From assembly GCF_008711175.1 (NCBI RefSeq), contig NZ_VWNF01000041.1:124001-188000 (forward strand): a stretch of 64,000 bases of DNA. The letters are read 5' to 3'. The notes beneath the pieces were generated by a model. That model searched no databases and was not told the origin of the DNA. It saw only the letters and a list, made by a program, of their open reading frames with translations. The position numbers and the translations under genes are program-made. Origin of the DNA: Nesterenkonia ebinurensis. GTDB lineage: Bacteria; Actinomycetota; Actinomycetes; Actinomycetales; Micrococcaceae. Each line of letters starts with the position of its first letter. Position 1 is the first letter of the stretch. Shown here piece after piece: positions 35,150 to 43,391 of this stretch.

Positions 35150-36040
35150 GTGAGCGGAACTGAGAGCAGCACTGTAGGCAACGGCGCGGCGGTGCCTGAG
35201 CCCGAGGAACTGAGAGCAGAGCCGCGCGCGGAGATGGTCCACCCGTGGCAGCGCTATGTGGCTCTGGGAGACTCCTTCACGGAGGGAATCGGTGACCCGC
35301 ATCCGGAGCGCCCCGGCTATCACATCGGCTGGGCCGACCGGGTGGCCCAGGAACTGGCCCGCAGCATCGAGAACTTCGCCTACGCCAACCTTGCGGTGCG
35401 CGGCCGGCTGATCGAGCAGATCCGTGACGAGCAGATCGCGCCCGCTCTAGAGCTCAGACCTGACCTGATCACCCTGTGCGCCGGCGGCAATAATGTCATC
35501 CGGCCCGGCTCCGACCCGGATGAGACCGCACGCATCCTGGACACCATGGTCCAGCTGCTGGCCACCACCGGTGCCACCATTGTGCTGTTCAACGGCCCGG
35601 ATGTGCACGACACCCCGGTGATGGGCTCCATCCGCGGCAAAGTGGCCATCTTCAATGAGAATGTGCGCACCGTAGCCAAGCGGCACGACGCCGTGGTGGC
35701 AGATATGTGGAGTCTGCGCGAGCTGACAGCCAAGGAGATGTGGGACGAGGACCGGCTGCACTTTTCCCCGCTGGGTCACCACACCATTGCCCGCGAGGTG
35801 CTGGACACCCTGAACGTGAAGCATGACCTGGATCCGGTGAAGCCGCAGCCGCCGGTGGAGCGCTCCTGGCGCGAGGCACGGGTGGATGATGTGGTGTGGG
35901 CGCGGCATCACCTGTTCCCGTGGGTGATCCGCCGGCTGCGCGGCCGCTCCTCCGGCGACGGCATCACCGCCAAACGCCCGGATATCGAGCCCCTCTTCGG
36001 CGGTTCCATGCCGCCGGGCGGGGCTCCATCCTCCGAATGA
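35150..36040 (+). CDS. SGNH/GDSL hydrolase
   Basis: A 296-aa esterase-type hydrolase. Block I is YVALGDSFTEGIGD (Ser near residue 46). Block III is CAGGNNVIRPG. Block V is DRLHFSPLGHHTIA (Asp and His of the triad). No signal peptide, so probably cytoplasmic. After the catalytic domain there is a basic C-terminal region (about 235-296) rich in Arg, Trp and Pro. GTG start with only a partial upstream -10 (GAGAAT, 6 nt before). Substrate unknown; lipid or sugar ester is typical. Confidence 0.88.
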   Translation: MSGTESSTVGNGAAVPEPEELRAEPRAEMVHPWQRYVALGDSFTEGIGDPHPERPGYHIGWADRVAQELARSIENFAYANLAVRGRLIEQIRDEQIAPALELRPDLITLCAGGNNVIRPGSDPDETARILDTMVQLLATTGATIVLFNGPDVHDTPVMGSIRGKVAIFNENVRTVAKRHDAVVADMWSLRELTAKEMWDEDRLHFSPLGHHTIAREVLDTLNVKHDLDPVKPQPPVERSWREARVDDVVWARHHLFPWVIRRLRGRSSGDGITAKRPDIEPLFGGSMPPGGAPSSE

Positions 36041-36048
36041 GGCGAGAG

Positions 36049-36468
36049 CTAGCGTATCCCCACCCAGTCTTTGGAGCCGTCGGTGTAGTGCTGCTCCTTC
36101 CAGATGGGCACCTGGGCTTTGATCTGCTCGATCAGCTCTGCACAGGCGGCGAAGGCCAGCGCACGGTGCGCGGAGGCGCAGGCTGCTGCTAAGGCGTGGT
36201 CGCCGATAGCCAACTCGCCAATCCGGTGTGCGGCCCAGACTCGCACCTGGGGATGTCGCGTGCTGATCTGTTCACAGACTTCTGTGAGTACCTGCTCAGC
36301 GCTCGGATGCGCGGTGTAGTCGAGCCTGACCACGGACTTCCCTCCGTCGTGGTCCCGGACAATCCCGGAAAAGACTACGACGCCACCGCATTCAGGTGAC
36401 CAGACCTCCGCTTCAGCCTGTGCCGTGTCCAGCGGTTCGGCGGAGATGGCAGCGTGCACTACGCTCAT
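36049..36468 (-). CDS. moaE: Molybdopterin synthase catalytic subunit MoaE
   Basis: A 139-aa MoaE. Motifs: [48 protein letters not shown] and the C-terminal catalytic [18 protein letters not shown] with the essential Lys. MoaE and MoaD convert precursor Z (cPMP) to molybdopterin. Last gene of moeA-moaC-moaE, overlapping moaC by 4 nt. Confidence 0.95.
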   Translation of the reverse strand: MSVVHAAISAEPLDTAQAEAEVWSPECGGVVVFSGIVRDHDGGKSVVRLDYTAHPSAEQVLTEVCEQISTRHPQVRVWAAHRIGELAIGDHALAAACASAHRALAFAACAELIEQIKAQVPIWKEQHYTDGSKDWVGIR

Positions 36469-36953
36469 GAACGGCTCCAGTCCCCGGAGGCTCCCCCGGA
36501 TTTGGCGATCACCTTGGTCTCAGCGATCACTGCGGCGCGGTCTACGCCTTTGATCATGTCGTAGAGGGTCAGGGCCGCCACCGAAGCTGCGGTCAGCGCC
36601 TCCATCTCCACTCCGGTCTGCCCTGAGGTCTTCACCTCAGCGGTGATCTGCACACTGCCGGGGACCGGGACGTCCAGCTCTAAGTCCACGGTGACCTTGC
36701 TGATCGGCAGCGGGTGACACAGCGGCACCAGCTCGGAGGTCTTCTTCGCTGCCATGATCCCGGCGATCCGCGCAGCTCCCAGTGCATCCCCCTTGGCCAG
36801 CCCGTTCTGGGCCAGCAGCCCAGTCACCTCAGGCGTGGTCACCACAGTGGAGACCGCCCCGGCGGTGCGGGAGGTGACCGGTTTGGCGGAGACATCGACC
36901 ATCTGGGCGCTGCCGTCTGTCCGGACATGGGTCAGCTTCTCGGACTCGCTCAC
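36465..36953 (-). CDS. moaC: Cyclic pyranopterin monophosphate synthase MoaC
   Basis: A 162-aa MoaC that, after MoaA, makes cPMP from GTP. Motifs: [59 protein letters not shown]. Overlaps moeA and moaE by 4 nt each (ATGA), so the three are one translationally coupled operon. Confidence 0.95.
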   Translation of the reverse strand: MSESEKLTHVRTDGSAQMVDVSAKPVTSRTAGAVSTVVTTPEVTGLLAQNGLAKGDALGAARIAGIMAAKKTSELVPLCHPLPISKVTVDLELDVPVPGSVQITAEVKTSGQTGVEMEALTAASVAALTLYDMIKGVDRAAVIAETKVIAKSGGASGDWSRS

Positions 36954-38248
36954 AGCAGAATCGCCTCCAGTTCAGTGCCGGCGGGAATCTCAATACTATC
37001 CTCGGGGATCTCCAGCAGGGCATCTGCTCGGGCCAGGTGGCCCAAAAGGTGGGAGCTGGGACCACCCACCGGCAGCGCGAGAGAAGCGGCGTTGTCGTGA
37101 GTCTTCAGCTCCACGCGGCGGAATTGGCGGAGCCCGGGCGGGGAAGTGAGCTGCTCCCCCAGCTGCACACGCACCCGCCGCTGCGGTGGGCAGCCCGGGT
37201 CCAGATCGGCGAGCGCGGGACGCACCAGCACCTGGAGGCTCACCGCACAGCTGACCGGGTTTCCAGGCAGGGCAACGAGTGCGGCACCTCTCTGCAACGC
37301 ACCCCAGCCCTGGGGTCCACCAGGCTGCTGGGCCACCGAGCCGAACTGCACCCCGTGCTCGCTGAGCGCCTGACGCACCACCTCGTAGGCTCCTGCGCTG
37401 ATGCCCCCGGCGGTGATGACCAGATGCGGGGAGTGCTGGGCGACCAATCGCTGCAGAGCGGCGTCGAACTCTTGGGTCTGATCACTGGGCACCCGGGCAG
37501 TGTGCACGCTGTGCCCGAAGCGCTCACAGGCCGCGCGGATGAGCACCGTGTTGGCGTCGTAGAGTTGACCGGGCGCCAATGACTGGCCGGGGCTGCGGAT
37601 CTCCTCCCCGGTAGCCAGCACCAAAGTGCGAATCCGCTCCAGAACGCTGATCTCAGAGATTCCGCAGGCGGCCAGCAGGCCGAGTCGGGCACCGGTGAGC
37701 AGGTCTCCGGGGTGCAGCACGGTCTCCCCGGCCGCCACATCGGAGCCGGCGGCCCGGATAAAGCTACCGGGGGCCAGGTCCTCCGCGGTGAGACTGGTGA
37801 AACGCACCTCCACGGGCTCCCCCAGGTTCAGTGTCTGCAGCACCGCGAAGCCCTCCGCAGTCTTCTCTACGGGCACGACGACGTCCGCCCCGGCTGGCAC
37901 CGGTGCCCCGGTCATCACAGCCAGGCATTCCCCCTGCGGAAGCTCCGGTACGGCTGAGCCGGCCGGGACAGTCCCAGCCACTGGCAGAGTGGTGTTTCCG
38001 GGCTGCAGATCAGCACTGCGCAGGGCGAAGCCGTCCATCTGCGAGTTGTCGAAGCCGGGTAAGGGGGTGGGTGCGGTCACTGTCTGGGCGCTGACCCTCC
38101 CGGCGCATGAATCAACGTCCAGATGCAGGGTCTCGGCACCGCGGACCGCCAGTGCGGGCTCCAGCACCTCGCGCAGTCGTTCGATGTGCTGCTCCACCGT
38201 GGCCCGACCACCTGGTGCTGAGTCCCACGCCGTAGACTTGTCTCCCAT
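36950..38248 (-). CDS. moeA: Molybdopterin molybdenumtransferase MoeA
   Basis: A 432-aa MoeA/gephyrin-E-type enzyme inserting molybdate into adenylylated molybdopterin. Motifs: [57 protein letters not shown] (Glu where Asp is usual) and [20 protein letters not shown]. The longest frame extends 52 codons upstream, but the start is set at ATG 38248 since [21 protein letters not shown] leads into the domain and TACCCT lies 7 nt before it. The ATG lies in the same CATG as the moaA start on the other strand. Confidence 0.92.
   Translation of the reverse strand: MGDKSTAWDSAPGGRATVEQHIERLREVLEPALAVRGAETLHLDVDSCAGRVSAQTVTAPTPLPGFDNSQMDGFALRSADLQPGNTTLPVAGTVPAGSAVPELPQGECLAVMTGAPVPAGADVVVPVEKTAEGFAVLQTLNLGEPVEVRFTSLTAEDLAPGSFIRAAGSDVAAGETVLHPGDLLTGARLGLLAACGISEISVLERIRTLVLATGEEIRSPGQSLAPGQLYDANTVLIRAACERFGHSVHTARVPSDQTQEFDAALQRLVAQHSPHLVITAGGISAGAYEVVRQALSEHGVQFGSVAQQPGGPQGWGALQRGAALVALPGNPVSCAVSLQVLVRPALADLDPGCPPQRRVRVQLGEQLTSPPGLRQFRRVELKTHDNAASLALPVGGPSSHLLGHLARADALLEIPEDSIEIPAGTELEAILL
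38233..38238 (+). promoter_or_regulatory. Leaderless -10 element (TAGACT) of moaA
   Basis: TAGACT, 8-nt spacer TGTCTCCC, then ATG 38247. It lies inside the first codons of moeA on the other strand. Confidence 0.6.
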
Positions 38249-39380
38249 GAGTTCCAGGGTAGCGCTGACCGAACCCCGGGTAAGAGCTGCGCCTGTTGCC
38301 GCCGCTGAGCGTGCTGACCCGGCAGCCGGGCTGCTTGACCGGTTCGGCCGGAAAGCCACTGACCTGCGGCTCTCCCTGATCGATAAGTGCAATCTGCGCT
38401 GCACCTACTGCATGCCCGAGAACGGCCTGCCCTGGTTGAAGCGCCAGCAGCTGCTCACTGCCGATGAGGTGCGCCGGCTAGTGCGCATCGGAGTTGAGCT
38501 GCTGGGCATCCGGGAGCTGCGGCTCACCGGCGGCGAACCCCTGGTGCGCAAGGATTTGGAGGAGATCCTCGCCGGTATCCGGGCTGAGCATCCTGAGCTG
38601 CCGGTGGCGCTGACCACCAATGCGATCGGGCTGGAGAGTCGGGCTGAAGGGCTGGTGGAGGCCGGGCTGACACGGGTGAACATCTCCCTGGACTCGGTGC
38701 ACCGAGAGACTTTCGCCAAGCTCACCCGGCGAGATCAGCTCGATGCCGTACTGCGCGGGGTGGAGGCCGCCGCTGAGGCCGGGCTGACCCCGCTGAAGAT
38801 CAATGCAGTGCTAGTCCGCGGGATCAACGACACCCAGGCCCCCGATCTGCTGGACTGGGCATTGGAGAACGGATTCGAGCTGCGGTTCATCGAGCAGATG
38901 CCGCTGGAGGCGGAGAAGACCTGGCAGCGCGAGGCCACGGTCACCGCCGCCGAGACACGCCGGCTGCTGAACCGGCACTACCGACTGGAGCCAGTTGCAG
39001 AGGATCGCGGGGGCGCTCCCGCTGAGCTTTTCGATGTGTACAACGGTGACCGACCGGGCCGAGAGAAGTCCGCCGCTGATGGTGGGTCCGTCCCTCCGCG
39101 CGGCAGAGTCGGGATCATTGCCAGCGTCACTGAGCCGTTCTGCGCGGCCTGCACCCGCACCCGGATCACCGCCGAGGGCCGTGTGATGAGCTGCCTGTTC
39201 TCCCGCGATGAGGTGGACCTGATGGATCTGCTGCGTTCCGGTGCCGATGACCAGGCGGTGGCCCAGCGGTGGGCTGAGGCCATGTGGGCCAAGCCGGCCG
39301 CCCACGGTACCGACCGGCCCGGGTTCGAGCTGCCCGGCTTCACCCGTCCGAAGCGTTCGATGTCAGCAATCGGAGGTTGA
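38247..39380 (+). CDS. moaA: GTP 3',8-cyclase MoaA
   Basis: A 377-aa radical-SAM enzyme, first step of Mo-cofactor synthesis. Cluster 1: DKCNLRCTYCMPENG (CxxxCxxC). Cluster 2 region: FCAACTRTRITAEGRVMSCLF (CxxC plus distal Cys). GGEPLVRKDLEEIL is the SAM-binding GGEP. The C-terminus ends SAIGG, the GG end required for activity. The long frame continues upstream through moeA antisense, but ATG 38247 with a -10 at 38233 is the sensible start. moaD follows after 1 nt. Confidence 0.95.
   Translation: MSSRVALTEPRVRAAPVAAAERADPAAGLLDRFGRKATDLRLSLIDKCNLRCTYCMPENGLPWLKRQQLLTADEVRRLVRIGVELLGIRELRLTGGEPLVRKDLEEILAGIRAEHPELPVALTTNAIGLESRAEGLVEAGLTRVNISLDSVHRETFAKLTRRDQLDAVLRGVEAAAEAGLTPLKINAVLVRGINDTQAPDLLDWALENGFELRFIEQMPLEAEKTWQREATVTAAETRRLLNRHYRLEPVAEDRGGAPAELFDVYNGDRPGREKSAADGGSVPPRGRVGIIASVTEPFCAACTRTRITAEGRVMSCLFSRDEVDLMDLLRSGADDQAVAQRWAEAMWAKPAAHGTDRPGFELPGFTRPKRSMSAIGG
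38256..38261 (-). promoter_or_regulatory. Leaderless -10 element (TACCCT) of moeA
   Basis: TACCCT on the minus strand, 7-nt spacer GGAACTC, then ATG 38248. It lies inside the first codons of moaA. Confidence 0.6.
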
Positions 39381-39381
39381 G

Positions 39382-39663
39382 ATGGGCAACCAAACCAGTG
39401 AGCGTGAAACTGGCACCGTCGCCGTCCGCCTCTACGCGGCAGCCGCCGAGGCCGCTGGAACCCATGAACTCACCGTGACAGTGGAACACAGCCGGCTGCC
39501 GCTGACCCAGCTGATCGATGGGCTGTCCCAACGCGGTGAGGCACTGGAGCGGGTCTGCGCCCAGTCCAGCTATCTGCTCAACGGAACCCGCACCAAGGCG
39601 GACTCGGGCACAGTGTCCGCTGGCGACGTCGTCGATATTCTCCCGCCGTTTGCCGGGGGGTGA
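39382..39663 (+). CDS. moaD: Molybdopterin synthase sulfur carrier subunit MoaD (ThiS/MoaD family)
   Basis: A 93-aa ubiquitin-like protein: VAVRLYAAAAEAAGTHELTV, SSYLLNGTRTK, SAGDVVDILPPFAGG with the C-terminal Gly-Gly that is thiocarboxylated and donates sulfur in the MoaD-MoaE complex. ATG 39382 is preceded by CGGAGG inside the moaA end. Convergent with an ABC permease gene, with repeat element D between. Confidence 0.93.
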   Translation: MGNQTSERETGTVAVRLYAAAAEAAGTHELTVTVEHSRLPLTQLIDGLSQRGEALERVCAQSSYLLNGTRTKADSGTVSAGDVVDILPPFAGG

Positions 39664-39727
39664 GCCCCAAGCGAAGCGACGCGGCGACTTCAAGCGTGAA
39701 GTCCGGAAGTAAGCAGGACGAGGTGGA

Positions 39728-39784
39728 CCCTGAGGTCAGCGCCCCGTGCAAGCGCGCAGCGTTTGTGCAGGCCAGATCAGGGGG
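39728..39784. repeat. Dispersed inverted-repeat element, copy D
   Basis: Starts CCCTGAGGTCAG, carries CCGTGCAAGCG and GTTTGTGCAGG around a GC-rich loop, and ends CCAGATCAGGGG. It lies in the convergent gap (39664-39814) between moaD and the ABC permease gene, where it could end both transcripts. Confidence 0.55.
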
Positions 39785-39814
39785 CGAACGGATTTCCCCG
39801 TCGCCGGGACCAGC

Positions 39815-40609
39815 TCAGGCGGCCAGCCCGATCCCGGTGCTGCGGGCTACCAGCCGTTCGACCACACCGATCAGCGAGTAAACCACCAGTGAGGCCAGGG
39901 TGACGATGAGCACCGAGGCCCAGAGCCGGTCGTAGTCGGTGCGGGTGACGGCCTGGATGATGCCGTAGCCCATACCGTCGCCGGTGGCCAGCCATTCGGC
40001 CAGCATCGCCCCGGTCAGCGCGCCGGGGATGGAGACCCGGGCGGCGGTGAAGAAGCTGGGCAGCGAGGCAGGCAGGCCCACCCGGCGCAGCACCGTGGCC
40101 TGTCCACCGCCGTAGACCTGAACCACCTCGGTCATTGCCGGGGATGCGGAGCGCAGACCCTCTACGATGGTCACCAGAGCGGGGAAGATCACCACGATGG
40201 TGCCCATCGCGGCCACCGAGGCGAAGTCCCGGCCGAAGATCAGCACGATGATCGGGGCCATCGCCACCAGCGGCACCGAACGGCAGATCATCGCCAGCGG
40301 CATCACCGCGGCCTCGAATCCCTTGGATATCTGGAAGGCCATGGCGGTCACTGCGGCCACGAACATGCCGACCCCAAAGCCGATCAGAGTATCGAGCATG
40401 GTGATCCAGAAGTCGCCGAAGACCAGCTCGCGGTGCTCTGCGGCGTCTTGGTGGGTGAACAGGTAGGCGTAGACATCCAGCGGCCCCTTGCCGATGATCG
40501 GGCTGACGTCGAAGAACCACAGCACGCCGACCCAGATGGTGACGATCACCGCCAACGACGCCGCCAACCTGACCAAAGGTGCCCCTATGGCACGCAGAAT
40601 CGGGTTCAT
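39815..40609 (-). CDS. ABC transporter permease (SsuC/NMT1-importer type)
   Basis: A 264-aa permease with about six helices and the BPD_transp_1 EAA-type loop VVQVYGGGQATVLRRVGLPASLPSFFTAARVSIPGALTGAMLAEWLATG (about residues 144-192). ATG 40609 is set by a near-perfect AGGAGGTGA 7 nt upstream. Last gene of the minus-strand importer operon. Two different permeases suggest a heterodimeric channel. Confidence 0.88.
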   Translation of the reverse strand: MNPILRAIGAPLVRLAASLAVIVTIWVGVLWFFDVSPIIGKGPLDVYAYLFTHQDAAEHRELVFGDFWITMLDTLIGFGVGMFVAAVTAMAFQISKGFEAAVMPLAMICRSVPLVAMAPIIVLIFGRDFASVAAMGTIVVIFPALVTIVEGLRSASPAMTEVVQVYGGGQATVLRRVGLPASLPSFFTAARVSIPGALTGAMLAEWLATGDGMGYGIIQAVTRTDYDRLWASVLIVTLASLVVYSLIGVVERLVARSTGIGLAA

Positions 40610-40616
40610 AGTTGGG

Positions 40617-41432
40617 TCACCTCCTGGTCCACGGGGTCGCATAGCGGCCGATGACTGCGATCACTGCATAGGCGATACCAGCCACGACGACGCCGACGAT
40701 CGCCAGTGCCCAGAGTCGCTCGACGTTATTGCCCTGGGCGGCCACCATGGCTGGGCCGAGACCGCGGGTGATGCCGCCGACGTATTCGCCGAGGATGGCA
40801 CCGAGCACTGAGGCTGGGGCGGCGATCTTCAAGGCGGTGAACACATAGGGGATCGCTCCGATGAGCTGGACTTTGGTCAGCTGCTGGAGTCGGGATCCGC
40901 CGGCCACGGTGATCACGTCCAGCCCGGCCCTATCCGCGGATTTCAGTCCCTGGATGGTGGTGACCACGGTGACGAAGTACACCGAGAGCCCGGCGAGCAC
41001 ATTGGCGGTCATCGGCTGGCCGCCCACCGCGTAGACCACCGGGCCGATGGCGATCAGCGGCAGGCAGTAGGTGATCACCGCCAGCTGAGTGGCAATGCCT
41101 TCCAGCCAGGGGGCGATCAGCACCAGAGAGGCAGTGAGCACTGCGAGCAGGTTGCCGATCACGAACCCGGTGGCGGCTGCGGTGAGGGTCACCGAGGCAT
41201 TGCGCCAGTAGAAGGTGAAGCCGTCGTCGAAAAGCTGCCCGACCACCGCGAATGGGGTGGGGATCGCCGAGCTTCCCCCGGCGGCGGTGCCGATATTGCC
41301 GAAGGCGCCCATCACCCACCAGAGCAGCAGGAACACCAGCAGACCGGTGGCACCGGGGACCCAGCCTGGCACGGACAATCGGCGCGATCGGGCACCGGAG
41401 GTACGGGGTGTGGTGGAGACCAAGGTGGTCAT
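40617..41432 (-). CDS. ABC transporter permease (SsuC/NMT1-importer type)
   Basis: A 271-aa permease with about six transmembrane segments and the coupling loop TVAGGSRLQQLTKVQLIGAIPYVFTALKIAAPASVLGAILGEYVGG. Starts 1 nt after the ATPase stop; the second permease starts 7 nt after its stop. Inner-membrane half of an NMT1/THI5-type importer, associated here with a purine-type deaminase. Confidence 0.88.
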   Translation of the reverse strand: MTTLVSTTPRTSGARSRRLSVPGWVPGATGLLVFLLLWWVMGAFGNIGTAAGGSSAIPTPFAVVGQLFDDGFTFYWRNASVTLTAAATGFVIGNLLAVLTASLVLIAPWLEGIATQLAVITYCLPLIAIGPVVYAVGGQPMTANVLAGLSVYFVTVVTTIQGLKSADRAGLDVITVAGGSRLQQLTKVQLIGAIPYVFTALKIAAPASVLGAILGEYVGGITRGLGPAMVAAQGNNVERLWALAIVGVVVAGIAYAVIAVIGRYATPWTRR

Positions 41433-41433
41433 C

Positions 41434-42282
41434 TCAGTGCTCCCCGGAACGGTCTTTGCCGAAAAGCAGGTCGGAGGCGTGGTCCACCAGGGCGTGGAAC
41501 TCCGGGGTGCGCTGCATCTCCGGGGTGCGCGGTCTCGGCAAGTCCACCTCGAAGACCTCCTTGACCCGACCGGGCCTGGCGCTCATCACCGCAACTACAT
41601 CGGAGAGGAAGATCGCCTCAGAGATGCCGTGGGTGACCATCAGTGTGGTGGCCGGTTTCTCGGCGAGGATGCGCATCAGTTCGATGTTCATTCGTTGCCG
41701 TGTCATATCGTCCAGTGCTCCGAAGGGCTCATCCAGCAGCAGCACCTGGGGCTTGACCACCAGGGCGCGGGCGATGGACACCCGCTGGCGCATACCGCCG
41801 GAGAGCTCACCGGGCCGGGAGTTCTCGAACCCGGTAAGCCCCACCAGTTTGATCAGGTCCTCGATCAGCCCAGGCTCGGGCTTGATCCCGGCCACCTCCA
41901 GGGGGAGCCGGATATTGGAGCGTACACTGCGCCAGGGCAGCAGGGCCGCGTCCTGGAACGCGATGCCCAGCTCATTGGCCGCACGCAGCTCCGCCGGGGT
42001 CTTCCCATCCATCCACAGCTCCCCGCTGCTTGGGCTCTCCAGCCCGGCCAGCATCCGCAGGATGGTGGATTTGCCGCAGCCGGAGGGCCCCAGCAGGGAG
42101 AGAAAGGTTCCCTGGCCGGTGGCCAGGTGGGCGTCGTCGAGGGCGGTGACCTGCTTCTTGCCAGAGCCGAAGGTCTTGGTCACCCCGCGCACGTCCACTC
42201 CGGTGCCGCTCAGCAGGGGGTTCTCCGGCACTGCGGCCGGATTCTCGTTGCTCACATGGACTTCTGCCAGGTCGGTGCTCAT
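41434..42282 (-). CDS. ABC importer ATPase (SsuB/TauB type)
   Basis: A 282-aa ATPase: Walker [11 protein letters not shown]-loop [13 protein letters not shown], signature [15 protein letters not shown], Walker [18 protein letters not shown]-loop [14 protein letters not shown]. The QDAALLPWR stretch is typical of SsuB/TauB/ThiZ importers. Start at 42282 has GAGGTG upstream. Energises the two adjacent permeases. Confidence 0.9.
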   Translation of the reverse strand: MSTDLAEVHVSNENPAAVPENPLLSGTGVDVRGVTKTFGSGKKQVTALDDAHLATGQGTFLSLLGPSGCGKSTILRMLAGLESPSSGELWMDGKTPAELRAANELGIAFQDAALLPWRSVRSNIRLPLEVAGIKPEPGLIEDLIKLVGLTGFENSRPGELSGGMRQRVSIARALVVKPQVLLLDEPFGALDDMTRQRMNIELMRILAEKPATTLMVTHGISEAIFLSDVVAVMSARPGRVKEVFEVDLPRPRTPEMQRTPEFHALVDHASDLLFGKDRSGEH

Positions 42283-42290
42283 AGTTCACC

Positions 42291-43334
42291 TCACGGAATC
42301 AGATCGGGGTTCTCTTCGTAGACCTCTTCCAGCAGGCTGAGGTCGAAGAGGTCATCGGGCACGTCGTAGCCGACGTCGGAGACGGCCTGCAGGGTATCGG
42401 CAACCAGTTCGTCGCTCATGGTCAGCAGACCGTTCTCATCGGTCCACTCGTCAGAGATCAGCGGTGCCTGTCGCTCAGCGGTGAGCAGCTGGTGCTCGAA
42501 GTCCAGGCCCTGGTCTGCTGCCCAGTCTTCCACGGTGACTGTGGCAGCGTCGTCGTGATCCTCCAGAGCGGTATGCCAGCCGCGGATGGTGCCGGCCAGC
42601 AGAGCCTTGAGTGCCTCGCGGTCATTCTCGATGGTCTCCTCAGTGGCGATGATGGAGCCGGCGGCGAAGGGCAGCCCGTGGTCGTAGAGGTACATGTACT
42701 CCACGTCGTGGCCATCGAGCTCCACATCAATGGCCTGGTTGGTGGCGTAGCCGATGTAGGCGTCCACCTCACCGTTGGAGAGCGGCTCGGCGGTGCCTCC
42801 GGTGGAGACCATCTCCACGTCGTCGGGGTCGATGCCGTTGACTTCAAGGAAGGCGAAGTAGACCGGCTCGTTATTGGGTGCGACCCCAATGCTCATGCCA
42901 ATCAGGTCCTCAGGTTCGGTGGCGGGATTCTCGGCCAGGCTGAAGATGGCGAAGGCATTGCGTTGGAAGACCGAGCCGATGACCTTGATATTGGCATCAT
43001 CTCCCTCGGCGTCGATGAAAGAACCCACATCGATGGGGTTGGAGAGTCCGGCCAGCCCGGTGCCGGTGGCGATCTGGGTGGCTGAGGGGGTGGCCGCCGG
43101 TCCGCCGGTGATCAGCTCGACCTCCTCGAAGCCTTCCTCCTCGTAGTAGCCTTCGTCTACGGCATAGTACATCCCGGCGAACTCTGCGGTCATGATCCAG
43201 GACAGTGGGACTTCAACGGAGCCGAAGTCGCCATCGCCATCACCTCCTCCGTTGCCGCAGCTGGTCAGGGCCAGGGCTCCTACCCCAATAGCTGCAGCGA
43301 GCTTAGTCCTGGTGGCAATAGTGGTGGTGTTCAT
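42291..43334 (-). CDS. NMT1/THI5-like ABC substrate-binding lipoprotein (probable purine or related heterocycle)
   Basis: A 347-aa binding protein. The signal peptide ends with lipobox ALTSC, followed by a Gly/Asp-rich linker. The family core is VPLSWIMTAEFAGMYYAVDEGYYEEEGFEEVELITGGPAATPS and AFLEVNGIDPDDVEMVSTGG. NMT1/THI5 proteins bind thiamine pyrimidines, riboflavin or similar flat N-heterocycles. Directly downstream of a purine-type deaminase gene, a purine base is the most likely ligand (inference). SD AAGGAGA upstream of ATG 43334. Confidence 0.85.
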   Translation of the reverse strand: MNTTTIATRTKLAAAIGVGALALTSCGNGGGDGDGDFGSVEVPLSWIMTAEFAGMYYAVDEGYYEEEGFEEVELITGGPAATPSATQIATGTGLAGLSNPIDVGSFIDAEGDDANIKVIGSVFQRNAFAIFSLAENPATEPEDLIGMSIGVAPNNEPVYFAFLEVNGIDPDDVEMVSTGGTAEPLSNGEVDAYIGYATNQAIDVELDGHDVEYMYLYDHGLPFAAGSIIATEETIENDREALKALLAGTIRGWHTALEDHDDAATVTVEDWAADQGLDFEHQLLTAERQAPLISDEWTDENGLLTMSDELVADTLQAVSDVGYDVPDDLFDLSLLEEVYEENPDLIP

Positions 43335-43391
43335 GCGGTGTCTCCTTTGAATAGGTGCGAGTGACGGACGAGTTTGGTTGGACTTCAGTAT

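Noticed and set aside
34906-35181. 91-aa minus-strand frame in the esterase/SGNH gap
   Set aside because: It runs through repeat copy C and has no homology, ribosome-binding site or promoter.
37626-38246. Long plus-strand frame continuous with moaA
   Set aside because: It is antisense to moeA and low-complexity; MoaA homology begins only after 38247.
36950-38404. moeA reading frame extended 52 codons upstream of 38248
   Set aside because: The extension is antisense to moaA, Arg/Ala/Ser-rich and without family homology; ATG 38248 has its own -10 at 7 nt.
39815-43334. Molybdate importer ModABC next to the Moco genes
   Set aside because: The binding protein is of the NMT1/THI5 type and the operon starts with a purine-type deaminase; no molybdate-binding features seen.
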